The notes below the pieces were generated by a model. That model had not been told where the DNA came from, did not search any database, and was given only the letters and a program-made list of their open reading frames with translations. A stretch of DNA of 64,000 nucleotides from Dyella sp. AtDHG13. Its GTDB lineage: Bacteria > Pseudomonadota > Gammaproteobacteria > Xanthomonadales > Rhodanobacteraceae. Shown in pieces: positions 47,560 through 59,427 of the stretch. Position 1 is the stretch's first letter, and the number at the start of each line of letters is the position of its first letter. The translations under genes were made by a program, and so were the position numbers. Location of the stretch: assembly GCF_003201105.1 (NCBI RefSeq), contig NZ_QICJ01000001.1, positions 434,001-498,000 on the forward strand. Direction: 5' to 3'.

Positions 47560-47987
47560 TGATTGGGGGTGGAAGCATTACTTGGAAATGCCCTCTGCGC
47601 GGGCATCATCGACAACATATACATAAGATTCGGCCCTCCCATTTCCGCGACGAGCAAGGCCATTGCGCACCCACAGCGACACAAGCCGACGATAGCCAAT
47701 ACGGGCCACCAACCGCTCTCCCTAGCCGATAACGATACCGCCTTGACCGAGGCACCGCAATGTAGCCGCTATCACGCTCAAGCTCCTGATTCCACGAGCA
47801 GTGCGCCTTGGTATCAGTGCTTCGTCCAAGGGCCATCGAGTTGCGTTCCGAGTTATACGGAACTGGCGGCCGGAAATGGACCGACAGCCCGGATAAGCGT
47901 CGCGAAACTCCCGGAAGACTCTCCGAAACCAACTCGCGAGCAACGCCTTTGCCGAGGACCTTCCACATGCATGCGAAGCCATTCTTC

Positions 47988-47999
47988 GACAACGTTGTC
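47988..47999. promoter_or_regulatory. LacI-type operator, distal copy (GACAACGTTGTC)
   Basis: A perfect 12-bp palindrome with a central CG, flanked by A on the right, 379 bases before the chitinase start. The core matches the NagR-box pattern reported in Xanthomonas (TGACARCGYTGTCA), used for N-acetylglucosamine and chitin genes. The identical proximal copy is 230 bases downstream. Confidence 0.7.
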
Positions 48000-48217
48000 A
48001 GAAAAGCACGATATCGTTCTGAAGTCACCCAGGCGACTGAATCGGTCTAGTCGCGTCGCACCATTCCGCGCATCCATCCGTGACAGGCATTTCCGTCGAA
48101 ATATCGCTGCATCGCCGCAAAAACGGCTGATTTGTGCGCATATGGCCATTCGTCCATATGCATGTCTCCCATCTTCGATTTTCACAACGAGCGTCACAGT
48201 TCGCGACCGCGTTTGCA

Positions 48218-48229
48218 GACAACGTTGTC
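48218..48229. promoter_or_regulatory. LacI-type operator, proximal copy (GACAACGTTGTC)
   Basis: The same palindrome as at 47988, 149 bases before the chitinase start, followed by ATGACA, which forms an overlapping TGTCATGACA dyad. The gene it precedes degrades chitin, the source of the inducer expected for NagR. Confidence 0.72.
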
Positions 48230-48377
48230 ATGACAGGACACCAAGGGGACATCGCCTCGGCACGGCAGGCCAGGCGAAACGGGATGTCCGGATCAGGGGA
48301 AACAGCGCCAGGGACAGCAGTCCATCCACGCGGAAAACCTCCGCCTCAGTGACGCAACACAACCAGGAGACGCTTCC

Positions 48378-49958
48378 ATGCGATTGAAGAAGTCGGTTGT
48401 TTGGCTACGCACGGCACTCAATGCGATCGGCCCCACGGCAGGTGGCGCGATGGCGATGAGCCTGATGACGTTCGCTCCCGTGCAGACGGCGCATGCGCAA
48501 AGCACGCCCGCCTGCGCCGCGGCATGGAACGCGAGCACCGCCTACAGTGGCGGCGCCGTCGTCAGCGAGAACGGCACCAACTACGTCGCCAATTGGTGGA
48601 CGCAGGGCAATGACCCGGCGACCAACAGCGGTCCCACCGGCTCGGGGCAGCCGTGGACCTCGCAAGGCGCGTGCGGCGGCAGCGGCTCGGGTGGTGGAAG
48701 CGGATCGGGCGGTGGCGGCGGCTCCTCGGGGACCTGCGCCGCGGCGTGGGTGTCCACCACGGCTTACAACGGCGGCGCCGTCGTCAGCGAGAACAGCGTC
48801 AACTACGTCGCCAACTGGTGGACGCAGGGCAACGACCCGGCCACCAGCAGCGGCCCCACCGGCTCGGGGCAGCCGTGGACGTCGCAAGGCTCCTGTACGG
48901 GCGGCGGCGGCACGGGTGGCGGTGGTACTGGCGGAGGCGGGACCGGTGGTGGCGGCACGGGCGGTGGTGGCACCGGTGGCGGCGGTACGACCAATCCGCC
49001 GGGTACAGGTGCAAACCTGCTCTACAGTCCGTACAAGGACGTGACGGTGAACCTCAACTGGAACACTAATGTCATGCAGACGGCAACGGCCACCGGCTCG
49101 GCGATTCCCGTCGTCGGCACCGGCAGCCTCAAGTCGAACTACGTGCCCAACCTGAGCGCCATCACCCTGGCCTTCGCCACCGGCCAGTGCGGCAGCGAGA
49201 ACTGGGGCGGCGTGCCGGGCGCGAGCTTCGCCAGCGCGAACATCTCGGCACTGGCCAACGCCGGCCTGCCCTACGTGGTGGGCACGGGCGGCGCCGCGGG
49301 CACCTTCACCTGTGCAAGCACGTCGGCATTCGCGAGCTTCCTGTCGCGCTACATGTCCCCGCAGATGGTGGGCGTGGACTTCGACATCGAAGGCGGCCAG
49401 TCGCAGGCGGACATCAACAATCTGGTGGCCGCGGCCGTGTATGGCCAGAGCCTGTACCCCAACCTGCGCTTCTCGTTCACGCTGGCCACGCTGGCCTCGT
49501 CCGACGGCAGCTACGGCGGCCTCAACAGCCTTGGCGACATGACGGTCAAGGCGATCAAGGCCTCCTCGCTCACCAACTACACCATCAACCTGATGGTGAT
49601 GGACTACGGCAGCCCCAGCGCGACCGTGTGCGTGGTGTCCAACGGCAAGTGCGACATGGGCCAGTCGGCCATCCAGGCCGTGACCAACTTGCAGCACACT
49701 TATGGCATCCCGGCCAGCAAGATCGAGCTGACCCCGATGATCGGCGTGAACGATGCCTCCGACGAGAACTTCAGCATCGCCAACACCGACACCATCACCA
49801 GCTACGCCGTGTCCAACGGGCTCGCCGGCCTGCACTTCTGGTCGCTCGATCGCGACAACCCGTGCAGCCAGACCACGGCTTCGTCCACCTGCAACTCGGT
49901 GCCCTCCACCACGCCGCTGCAGTACACGAAGCGTTTCCTGAGCGACCTGGGACGGTAA
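48378..49958 (+). CDS. Secreted GH18 chitinase with two chitin-binding modules
   Basis: A 526-residue exported endo-acting chitinase. A long signal peptide ends VQTAHA-QS. Two CBM5/12 modules follow (about residues 45-97 and 118-172), each with CAAAW, VSENGTNYVANWWTQGNDP or a close variant, and GQPWTSQG. Gly/Ser-rich linkers and a six-fold GGGGT linker (175-204) lead to the GH18 barrel. The catalytic motif is VGVDFDIEG with Glu338 as the acid/base; SFTLATLASSDGSYGGL and LMVMDYGS are further barrel strands. AGGAG lies eight bases before the ATG. It is probably induced through the upstream operators and has its own terminator. Confidence 0.94.
   Translation: MRLKKSVVWLRTALNAIGPTAGGAMAMSLMTFAPVQTAHAQSTPACAAAWNASTAYSGGAVVSENGTNYVANWWTQGNDPATNSGPTGSGQPWTSQGACGGSGSGGGSGSGGGGGSSGTCAAAWVSTTAYNGGAVVSENSVNYVANWWTQGNDPATSSGPTGSGQPWTSQGSCTGGGGTGGGGTGGGGTGGGGTGGGGTGGGGTTNPPGTGANLLYSPYKDVTVNLNWNTNVMQTATATGSAIPVVGTGSLKSNYVPNLSAITLAFATGQCGSENWGGVPGASFASANISALANAGLPYVVGTGGAAGTFTCASTSAFASFLSRYMSPQMVGVDFDIEGGQSQADINNLVAAAVYGQSLYPNLRFSFTLATLASSDGSYGGLNSLGDMTVKAIKASSLTNYTINLMVMDYGSPSATVCVVSNGKCDMGQSAIQAVTNLQHTYGIPASKIELTPMIGVNDASDENFSIANTDTITSYAVSNGLAGLHFWSLDRDNPCSQTTASSTCNSVPSTTPLQYTKRFLSDLGR
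48900..48989 (+). repeat. Six 15-bp units encoding the GGGGT linker
   Basis: Six in-frame units of 15 bases encode GGGGT repeats between the second chitin-binding module and the catalytic domain. Third-codon bases vary, so the copies are not recent. Confidence 0.9.
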
Positions 49959-49984
49959 GCGACACCGCACTTGGGGGAATCCAG

Positions 49985-50017
49985 CGGGCGCCGCGTTGTG
50001 CGGCGCCCGTTTCTTTT
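49985..50017 (+). terminator. Terminator of the chitinase gene
   Basis: CGGGCGCCGC (49985-49994) pairs with GCGGCGCCCG (50000-50009) across a five-base loop, followed by TTTCTTTT. Confidence 0.93.
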
Positions 50018-50147
50018 CGAGCACCAACAAGCCAAACGTAAAGTTCTTTCAACACATCCGGCGGCAGACTGTTGCAAACTAGCGCCCGGAGCCCTGGCAA
50101 CCAAGGACCCGGCTCCGCCCCTGTGCCACTGCCCGTGATGTATCGCC

Positions 50148-50630
50148 ATGCAAGGACCCGCCCCGTTTTCCGTTCCGCCACCGATCCCGAGCCGGCAGAC
50201 CCCGCCTGCTCCACCTGCGCCGACGCCCAGGCCACGCCGCGCCATCCCGCTCTGGGCGGGCATCCTGATCGGCGCCGTGCTGGCCGTGGTGCTGCTGTTC
50301 GGTGGGCTTGCCTGGTGGGGAGTGAAACTCTTCATCGGCCAGGCCACCACCGCGATGAACGAACACCCCGTGATCCAGCGCTGCATAGGCAAGATCGAGG
50401 ATGTCTCGTTCGACATGGTCGCCACCGGCAACGACACGCGCGAGGACGGCTTCGCCTTCCGCGTGCGCGGCACGCGCGGCTCGGGCCTCGTGGATGCGGT
50501 GTTCACCTCGACGGATGCCGACCACGAAACGATCGATGCCGGCGAATTGCACATGGACAACGGCAAGACCGTGTCGTTGGGCGGTGATGATGACGATGAG
50601 GACGACGGCCAGGATCCTGGCTGCTCCTGA
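50148..50630 (+). CDS. Single-helix membrane protein, Coa1-like domain
   Basis: A 160-residue protein with a proline-rich cytoplasmic N-terminus, one helix (LWAGILIGAVLAVVLLFGGLAWWGVKLFI) and a C-terminal domain. The C-terminal pattern (HPVIQRCIGKIEDVSFDM, FRVRGTRGSGLVDAVFTSTDADHETIDAGELHMDNGKTVSL) resembles the Coa1/Tim21 fold found in cytochrome oxidase assembly factors and in many uncharacterised bacterial proteins. An acidic tail (GDDDDEDDGQDP) ends it. It stands alone after the chitinase terminator. The assignment is by pattern only. Confidence 0.65.
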   Translation: MQGPAPFSVPPPIPSRQTPPAPPAPTPRPRRAIPLWAGILIGAVLAVVLLFGGLAWWGVKLFIGQATTAMNEHPVIQRCIGKIEDVSFDMVATGNDTREDGFAFRVRGTRGSGLVDAVFTSTDADHETIDAGELHMDNGKTVSLGGDDDDEDDGQDPGCS

Positions 50631-50738
50631 TCGTTCCGGGCCTGTCCGCCGCGTCATCGACGTTTCGTAAAGAGGGCCTCGCGCAGTGAAGCCCTTTGCT
50701 CTTGGAGCCTGATCAAAATCTCCTGAGCAACGCCCGTT

Positions 50739-50780
50739 CCCTCACCGTCATCCCCGCGAAGGCGGGGATGACGGTGAGGG
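50739..50780. repeat. Perfect 19-bp palindromic REP-like hairpin
   Basis: A 19-bp stem (50739-50757 and 50762-50780) with a GAAG loop lies between convergent genes. Its outer arms CCCTCACCGTCAT are the same as the ends of the elements at 30584 and 36198, but the inner arms differ (CCCCGC rather than TCCGGC). Confidence 0.88.
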
Positions 50781-50846
50781 GAAAGGTGCACTCATGCGAG
50801 ATGTTGAGCGCCCCTTACAGACGACTCGCCGCGCGACGAAGACGCA

Positions 50847-53501
<2,655 letters not shown>

Positions 53502-53710
53502 GTCGGATCCCTGCAGTACGGGTTAAGCCCCATCCCCCCGGGGCACAAGGGCAAAGCTCAGCATGATGCGACAGGCGCCCCATATCGGGCAGCGCCGTAA
53601 GTCACGACCTCAGGCCAATATGACTGACAGGCGAGCCCTCCCGGTGAGAGACACGCGAAGCTGAGGGGCGCCACGGCCGGCAAGGCCGCCAACACACGCC
53701 GCCAAAACCG

Positions 53711-55060
53711 TCACTTTCGCCTGTCCGGCTCGCTCGCCAAGCGCTTGGCAGCCTGCGCGATGCCGGCGCTTATCGCGTCCCATACCACCGCTGGAAACGT
53801 CGCCGGCATTCGAGACGCGGCCTCGTCCAATGCTGCAGGCGTGCGCTGGGTCACCTCCTCGATCAGGCCGGGCGCCTCGGGCAATCCCAGTTTGTCCGCC
53901 ATGGCGACCCAGTGCCACCGGTGAATGCCATAGAGATCGTAGTGACGGTTTCCTCCTGTAACCGACATGGCCATGCGGGCCTTATGGGGATCGAGCCTGT
54001 TCGCGCCCCGCCCCATGATGGGATAGGCGGAAAGGATGTCGTACAGCGGCGTCATGCGATACGTGCCGCCGGGGAGCAGGCGAAGGCTGAAGTTCTTGGC
54101 GTGGCCGTCAGTGGCTGCCATCAGCCAGAACAGCAACTGCGCCTTGAAAAAGGTGGCGCGATCTTCCGTGGCGCTCTGCGAACCGCGCAGAATCTCCATG
54201 ATCTGGCGCATGCCGGGACCGCCATCGCTTTCGTACTTGAGCGATGGCGGCAGACCCAGAGCCTGGCAAAAATCTTCCTGGGGAATGCGCTGCCACCAGC
54301 GGCGGTCCCTGGATAGCGAACGATCGAAGCGCTCGACGACAAGTGCCTTCTGGTCTTCGAAGTGTCCGATCTCGGCGTTGGCGACAGGGAGACCAAAGGC
54401 ACGCACGATCTCCATGCACAGCCATTCGATCTCCACCGAATGGCGCATGTCAGCCTGCATGTTGCCCACCAAGCCGAGTGGCAGCTTGAAGATGTGCGTG
54501 CTGGGTGTGGCCCCTTCGGGAATGCACCAGCGTCCACGATGCTTGAGCAGTGCGGTTTTTTCCTGCGCCCCTGCAATGGAAAGGCGGAAAGCCTCCCTTT
54601 CGTCATCCGCCAACGGGCCGCTGCTGGTGGTGTCGCGCAGCAACTGGGCAACGCCTGCTTCGCTCAGCGGATGCGCCTCGATGCGATGCGGATCGCCAGG
54701 CTCCTCACCCGCAGGCGTCAGTTGAAGGGCACCGGCGCAATCGCGGCCAATGGCGGCCAGCAGGTTGAAGGCCGATGTGGACGCGGCACGGTAGCGATCG
54801 CGGAGACGACGAAGAATGCGGTCGTTGTCAGGGATAAGGTTTTCGAAATAGGCCGCCACGGCGGGCGAGGACAAGGGAATGCTTTTGCCGTCCTCATAGC
54901 CAGGCGCAAACGGCAGCGAAAGCGACAGTGGCCGCCCTTCCGGTGCCTTTATCCAGCCTTCGTCATAGCGCAGGCGGTCATTCCCTTGCCGCCCGCGCTC
55001 CCACCGGCCCACGTAGAGGCCATTCATCCACAGGTCGAGAGCATTGATGCGTCGAGCCAC
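53711..55060 (-). CDS. hipA: HipA-family serine/threonine kinase toxin
   Basis: The toxin of a type II pair (449 residues, as in E. coli). HipA phosphorylates glutamyl-tRNA synthetase and induces dormancy. The N-terminal couple-hipA domain begins LWMNGLYVGRWER. The kinase domain has the regulatory-Ser loop LSIAGAQEKTALL, the catalytic motif TDGHAKNFSL (D-x-x-x-x-N) and the metal-binding TPLYDILSAYP. These are intact, so the toxin should be active. It follows hipB by three bases. The pair sits between the M1 peptidase and the purA cluster. Confidence 0.95.
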   Translation of the reverse strand: MARRINALDLWMNGLYVGRWERGRQGNDRLRYDEGWIKAPEGRPLSLSLPFAPGYEDGKSIPLSSPAVAAYFENLIPDNDRILRRLRDRYRAASTSAFNLLAAIGRDCAGALQLTPAGEEPGDPHRIEAHPLSEAGVAQLLRDTTSSGPLADDEREAFRLSIAGAQEKTALLKHRGRWCIPEGATPSTHIFKLPLGLVGNMQADMRHSVEIEWLCMEIVRAFGLPVANAEIGHFEDQKALVVERFDRSLSRDRRWWQRIPQEDFCQALGLPPSLKYESDGGPGMRQIMEILRGSQSATEDRATFFKAQLLFWLMAATDGHAKNFSLRLLPGGTYRMTPLYDILSAYPIMGRGANRLDPHKARMAMSVTGGNRHYDLYGIHRWHWVAMADKLGLPEAPGLIEEVTQRTPAALDEAASRMPATFPAVVWDAISAGIAQAAKRLASEPDRRK

Positions 55061-55063
55061 GCG

Positions 55064-55321
55064 TTACCACTCCACCGTGGTTTTGGTTGCTTTCGGTGAC
55101 GCCTTGCCCGCACGCGGCTGAAGGGCGATGTCCAGCCCAAGCAGCAGGCACAGCCTGTGGATACGATCAAAGGATGCACGGCCGGCATGGTTTTCCAGCT
55201 TGGACATGGCCTGCACCGAGATGCCCAGTTGCCCAGCCACATCAGCCTGGGTGAGTCCCTGGCGGATTCGCGCAGCGCGCAGAACGGTTCCGAGTTGGTC
55301 AGGGAGGCGAATGATTTCCAT
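55064..55321 (-). CDS. hipB: HipB-family antitoxin, XRE-type repressor
   Basis: An 85-residue antitoxin that binds HipA and represses the operon. It is a helix-turn-helix protein: LGTVLRAARIRQGLTQADVAGQLGISVQAMSKLENHAGRASFDRIHRLCLLLGLDI. A Lys-rich flexible tail ends in Trp, as in E. coli HipB, where the disordered tail controls turnover. Three operator sites lie immediately upstream, the nearest overlapping its ribosome binding region. Confidence 0.94.
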   Translation of the reverse strand: MEIIRLPDQLGTVLRAARIRQGLTQADVAGQLGISVQAMSKLENHAGRASFDRIHRLCLLLGLDIALQPRAGKASPKATKTTVEW

Positions 55322-55324
55322 GAT

Positions 55325-55394
55325 TCAACCTATAGGTTGAAAACGATAAAATCAACCTACAGGTTTAATAGGTTGAAATCAACCCCTAGGTTGA
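55325..55394. promoter_or_regulatory. Three-site operator array of hipBA
   Basis: Three 16-bp dyads start at 55325, 55352 and 55379, exactly 27 bases apart: TCAACCTATAGGTTGA (perfect), TCAACCTACAGGTTTA and TCAACCCCTAGGTTGA. The consensus TCAACC-N4-GGTTGA is a typical XRE-repressor site. The first begins three bases before the hipB ATG and covers its ribosome binding region; a further GGTTGA half-site lies at 55371-55376. Confidence 0.88.
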
Positions 55395-55411
55395 TTTTCT
55401 GCCTGACCCAC

Positions 55412-55441
55412 AAAAAACCCCGGACATCGCCGGGGTTCTTT
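55412..55441 (-). terminator. Terminator of purA
   Basis: AACCCCGG and CCGGGGTT (55416-55423 and 55430-55437) with a six-base loop; on the minus strand a run of six Ts follows. It lies 20 bases past the purA stop. Confidence 0.93.
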
Positions 55442-55461
55442 GCTTATCGATCGAACCTCGA

Positions 55462-56931
<1,470 letters not shown>

Positions 56932-56936
56932 TTAAC

Positions 56937-57122
56937 TCAATGCACCAGCTGCAACGCCACCAGGCCGATGATGATGGCCGCCGCGCCGAACAGGCGCAGC
57001 GCGCGCGGGCTGAGCTTCACCGCCTCGCGCATGGTGGCCTGCCAGCCACGCGGCGCGGCGAACAGCACCAGCCCTTCGATCACCAGCACCAGGCACAACG
57101 CGCCCAGCAATTCACGCGACAT
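56937..57122 (-). CDS. DUF2065-family small membrane protein
   Basis: A 61-residue protein with two helices: LGALCLVLVIEGLVLFAAP and FGAAAIIIGLVALQLV. It matches the YjeT/DUF2065 family, whose gene normally lies between hflC and purA, as here. The function is unknown; it may accompany the HflKC complex. It starts 13 bases after hflC. Confidence 0.93.
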   Translation of the reverse strand: MSRELLGALCLVLVIEGLVLFAAPRGWQATMREAVKLSPRALRLFGAAAIIIGLVALQLVH

Positions 57123-57135
57123 CGTCCGTCACCAC

Positions 57136-58005
57136 TCAGTGCCGGGACGACGCGCCGTCGTTGAAATATTTCAGGAACTCCGAATCCGGCTTGAGCACCA
57201 GCACGCCCTTGCCGTCCTTGAAGGACGTACGGTACGCGGCCAGGCTTCGATAAAACGCGAAGAATTCCGGGTCCTGCCCATAGGCCTGCGCATAGATCGC
57301 CGCGGCCTGCGCATCGCCCTCGCCCTTCACCTTGGCTGCCTCGCGCTCGGCCTCGGCCTTGATCACCTGGGCCTGGCGATCGGCGTCGGCCTTGATGGTC
57401 TCGGCGGCCTGCTGGCCGGTGTAGCGCAGTTCGTTGGCGAGCTGGGCGCGTTCGGCGCGCATGCGCTTGTAGACCGACTCGCTCACTTCGTCGGGCAGGT
57501 CGATGCGCTTGATGCGCACGTCGATCACGGCAATGCCCAGGTTCTTGCGGGCGGCGGCGTCGGTCTGCTTGCGCACGCGCTCGGTGACGTCTTTGCGGCC
57601 GGCGGAAACCAGTTCCTGCAGGGTGCGGCCGTTGAACTCGAAGCGCAGCGCATCCTTCACGATGGGCGTGAGCCGGTTGGCCGCCTGCAGCTCGTCGCCG
57701 GCGGTGGCGCGGTAATAGGCAGCGTTGTCGGCGATGCGCCACTTCACGTAGAAGTCGACGTTGACGCTCTTCTTTTCCGAGGTGAAGTAACGCTCGGGCT
57801 GCGCTTCCAGGGTGAGGATGCGGTTGTCGAACGTCATCACCTGCTGGACGAACGGAAGCTTGGCGTGCAGGCCCGGCTGGTCGCCGGTGCGCACGATGCG
57901 GCCAAACTGCAGCACCAGCGCGGTCTGCCCTTCGTGCACCACGAACAGGCTGTTGAAGCCGAGCAGGACGATCAGCACGGTGATGATGGCGGAGCCGAAC
58001 TTCAT
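57136..58005 (-). CDS. hflC: FtsH protease modulator HflC
   Basis: A 289-residue SPFH/band-7 protein with an N-terminal helix (SAIITVLIVLLGFNSLFVVHEGQTALVLQFG), a band-7 domain with YVKWRIADNAAYYRAT, and a long Ala/Glu coiled-coil part with YTGQQAAETIKADADRQAQVIKAEAEREAAKVKGEGDAQAAAIY. HflC and HflK form a cage around FtsH and limit its action on membrane proteins. The start overlaps the hflK stop (ATGA). Confidence 0.96.
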   Translation of the reverse strand: MKFGSAIITVLIVLLGFNSLFVVHEGQTALVLQFGRIVRTGDQPGLHAKLPFVQQVMTFDNRILTLEAQPERYFTSEKKSVNVDFYVKWRIADNAAYYRATAGDELQAANRLTPIVKDALRFEFNGRTLQELVSAGRKDVTERVRKQTDAAARKNLGIAVIDVRIKRIDLPDEVSESVYKRMRAERAQLANELRYTGQQAAETIKADADRQAQVIKAEAEREAAKVKGEGDAQAAAIYAQAYGQDPEFFAFYRSLAAYRTSFKDGKGVLVLKPDSEFLKYFNDGASSRH

Positions 58006-59201
58006 GGCTGCTTCTCCTTGCCGCCGCCGAGGCTGCTGTCGCTACCCGCCGATTGCATCACCGAGCCCACGCCCTGCACTTCCTTGCCGGTCGCGCGGTC
58101 CAGCGGGAGATAGATCATGTTGCGGCCGCCGGAACCATCCAGCACCTTGGGATTGTTGGACATCACGTCCTCGACGGTTTCCAGCCACAGGCGACGGCGC
58201 GTGACATCCGGCGCGGCCTTGTATTCCTTGAGGATGAGATTGAAGCGCGAGGCGTCACCGGTCGCGGTGGCCACGCGGGCGGCGGCGTAGCCCTGCGCTT
58301 CGGCGGCAATGCGCGAGGCGTCGCCGCGCGCCACCGGCACCACTTGGCTGGCGTAGGCGCGGGCGTTGTTCTCGGTGCCCTGCTTGTCTTCGCGCGCGGC
58401 GTTGACGTCGTCGAAGGCGTCCTTCACTTCCTGCGGCGGCGCGACATTCTGGAAGCTCACGTCGGTGACCACGAGGCCCGCGTCGTATTCGTCCAGCGTG
58501 GCCTGCAGGATCTCGCGGGTCTGCTGCTGCAGCGTGTCGCGGGTCTGCGCCTTGACGGAAGCCGGAATGGCGGCGGGCGCGACGGTGGCCACGGCCGGCG
58601 CGGAGGAAGCGCTGGCCACGCTGCTCGCCGATGCCGGTGCCGGCACGGCGGCCACGGCCTCGGTGCCCTGGCTGGTGAGGATGTTGTCCATCACGTTGGC
58701 GCCCACCACCGTGCGCACGGCGGCTTCGGCGGCCTGGCGCAGGGTGTCTTCCGGCGGGCCGCTCAGCGAGAACAGGAACTTGCGCGCGTCCGACACCTGG
58801 TACTGCACGTTGAAGTCGACCGAGATGATGTTCTCGTCGCTGGTCAGCATGCGTACCTTGTCCGACACCGAGCGGATTTCGGTGGTGCCGACCTTGGTGA
58901 CGGTTTCGATGGGGCTGGGCGCCTTCAAGTGGAAGCCCGGCTGCAAGGTGCGGGCGTACTTGCCGAAACGCAGCACAACGCCGGCCTGGCGGGCGTCCAC
59001 TATGGTGAAGCTGCTCATGCCGACCCACACGATCACGAAGGCCAGCAGGATGGTGAAGATGCCGCCGGCGCCGCCGCCGAGCTTGCCGAAGCGGTTGCGC
59101 AGCTGCTTGAGCATGTCTTCCAGCCCCGGCTTGTTGCCAGGCTGGCGGTTCCTGTTCCACGGATCACGTTGCCCGTTGTTGCCGGGTTCGTTCCAGGCCA
59201 T
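58002..59201 (-). CDS. hflK: FtsH protease modulator HflK
   Basis: The partner of HflC (399 residues). A Gly/Asn/Pro-rich cytoplasmic start (AWNEPGNNGQRDPWNRNRQPGN) is typical of HflK. One helix (GIFTILLAFVIVWVGMSSFTIVDARQAGVVLRFGKY) and a band-7 domain follow, then a coiled coil. It carries an unusual Ala/Val/Ser-rich insert of about 35 residues (around 190-230, AAVPAPASASSVASASSAPA) between the SPFH and coiled-coil parts. The ATG at 59201 has AAGGAG just upstream. Confidence 0.95.
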   Translation of the reverse strand: MAWNEPGNNGQRDPWNRNRQPGNKPGLEDMLKQLRNRFGKLGGGAGGIFTILLAFVIVWVGMSSFTIVDARQAGVVLRFGKYARTLQPGFHLKAPSPIETVTKVGTTEIRSVSDKVRMLTSDENIISVDFNVQYQVSDARKFLFSLSGPPEDTLRQAAEAAVRTVVGANVMDNILTSQGTEAVAAVPAPASASSVASASSAPAVATVAPAAIPASVKAQTRDTLQQQTREILQATLDEYDAGLVVTDVSFQNVAPPQEVKDAFDDVNAAREDKQGTENNARAYASQVVPVARGDASRIAAEAQGYAAARVATATGDASRFNLILKEYKAAPDVTRRRLWLETVEDVMSNNPKVLDGSGGRNMIYLPLDRATGKEVQGVGSVMQSAGSDSSLGGGKEKQP

Positions 59202-59427
59202 GGTCAGTCTCCTTGAGGCCGCTGGGAGGCCGGCTGCATTGGCCGGAAAACACATTGAACGGGTTGGGACATGGTCTCGGGTGCTTGTCGTGGCAAGTGT
59301 GCCGTCCAGGCCCTGATGGCCGCACAAACGCCGTCCATTCTACCAGACCCGGGAGACGATTCCTCACTCGCCCGGCGCCTTGCCGCACCGCGGCGGCCCG
59401 CCGCGGCTCGCGGGAACGGGGCCACCG

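Larger units (their letters stand above)
47563..48377. other. 815-base intergenic region with regulatory dyads
   Basis: This stretch separates the divergent glycan cluster and the chitinase gene. Its base composition and codon pattern are unlike neighbouring genes, and a 274-codon open frame across it has no recognisable features or upstream ribosome binding site. It contains two identical GACAACGTTGTC palindromes and an 8-bp inverted repeat (GCATATGG/CCATATGC, 48139-48146 and 48155-48162). Confidence 0.65.

Noticed and set aside
48139-48162. GCATATGG/CCATATGC dyad as a second regulator site of the chitinase
   Set aside because: It is a single copy with no known matching regulator; noted in the intergenic entry but not strong enough to claim.
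47563-48387. A 274-codon open frame upstream of the chitinase
   Set aside because: It has no recognisable domain, no ribosome binding site, uneven composition, and runs over the operator palindromes and into the chitinase start in another frame.
48900-48989. Six short repeats as a possible CRISPR-like array
   Set aside because: They are contiguous 15-bp coding units without spacers inside the chitinase gene.
55325-55394. The TCAACC/GGTTGA repeats as a plasmid-type iteron or origin
   Set aside because: They are dyads directly in front of an XRE antitoxin gene and no replication gene is present.
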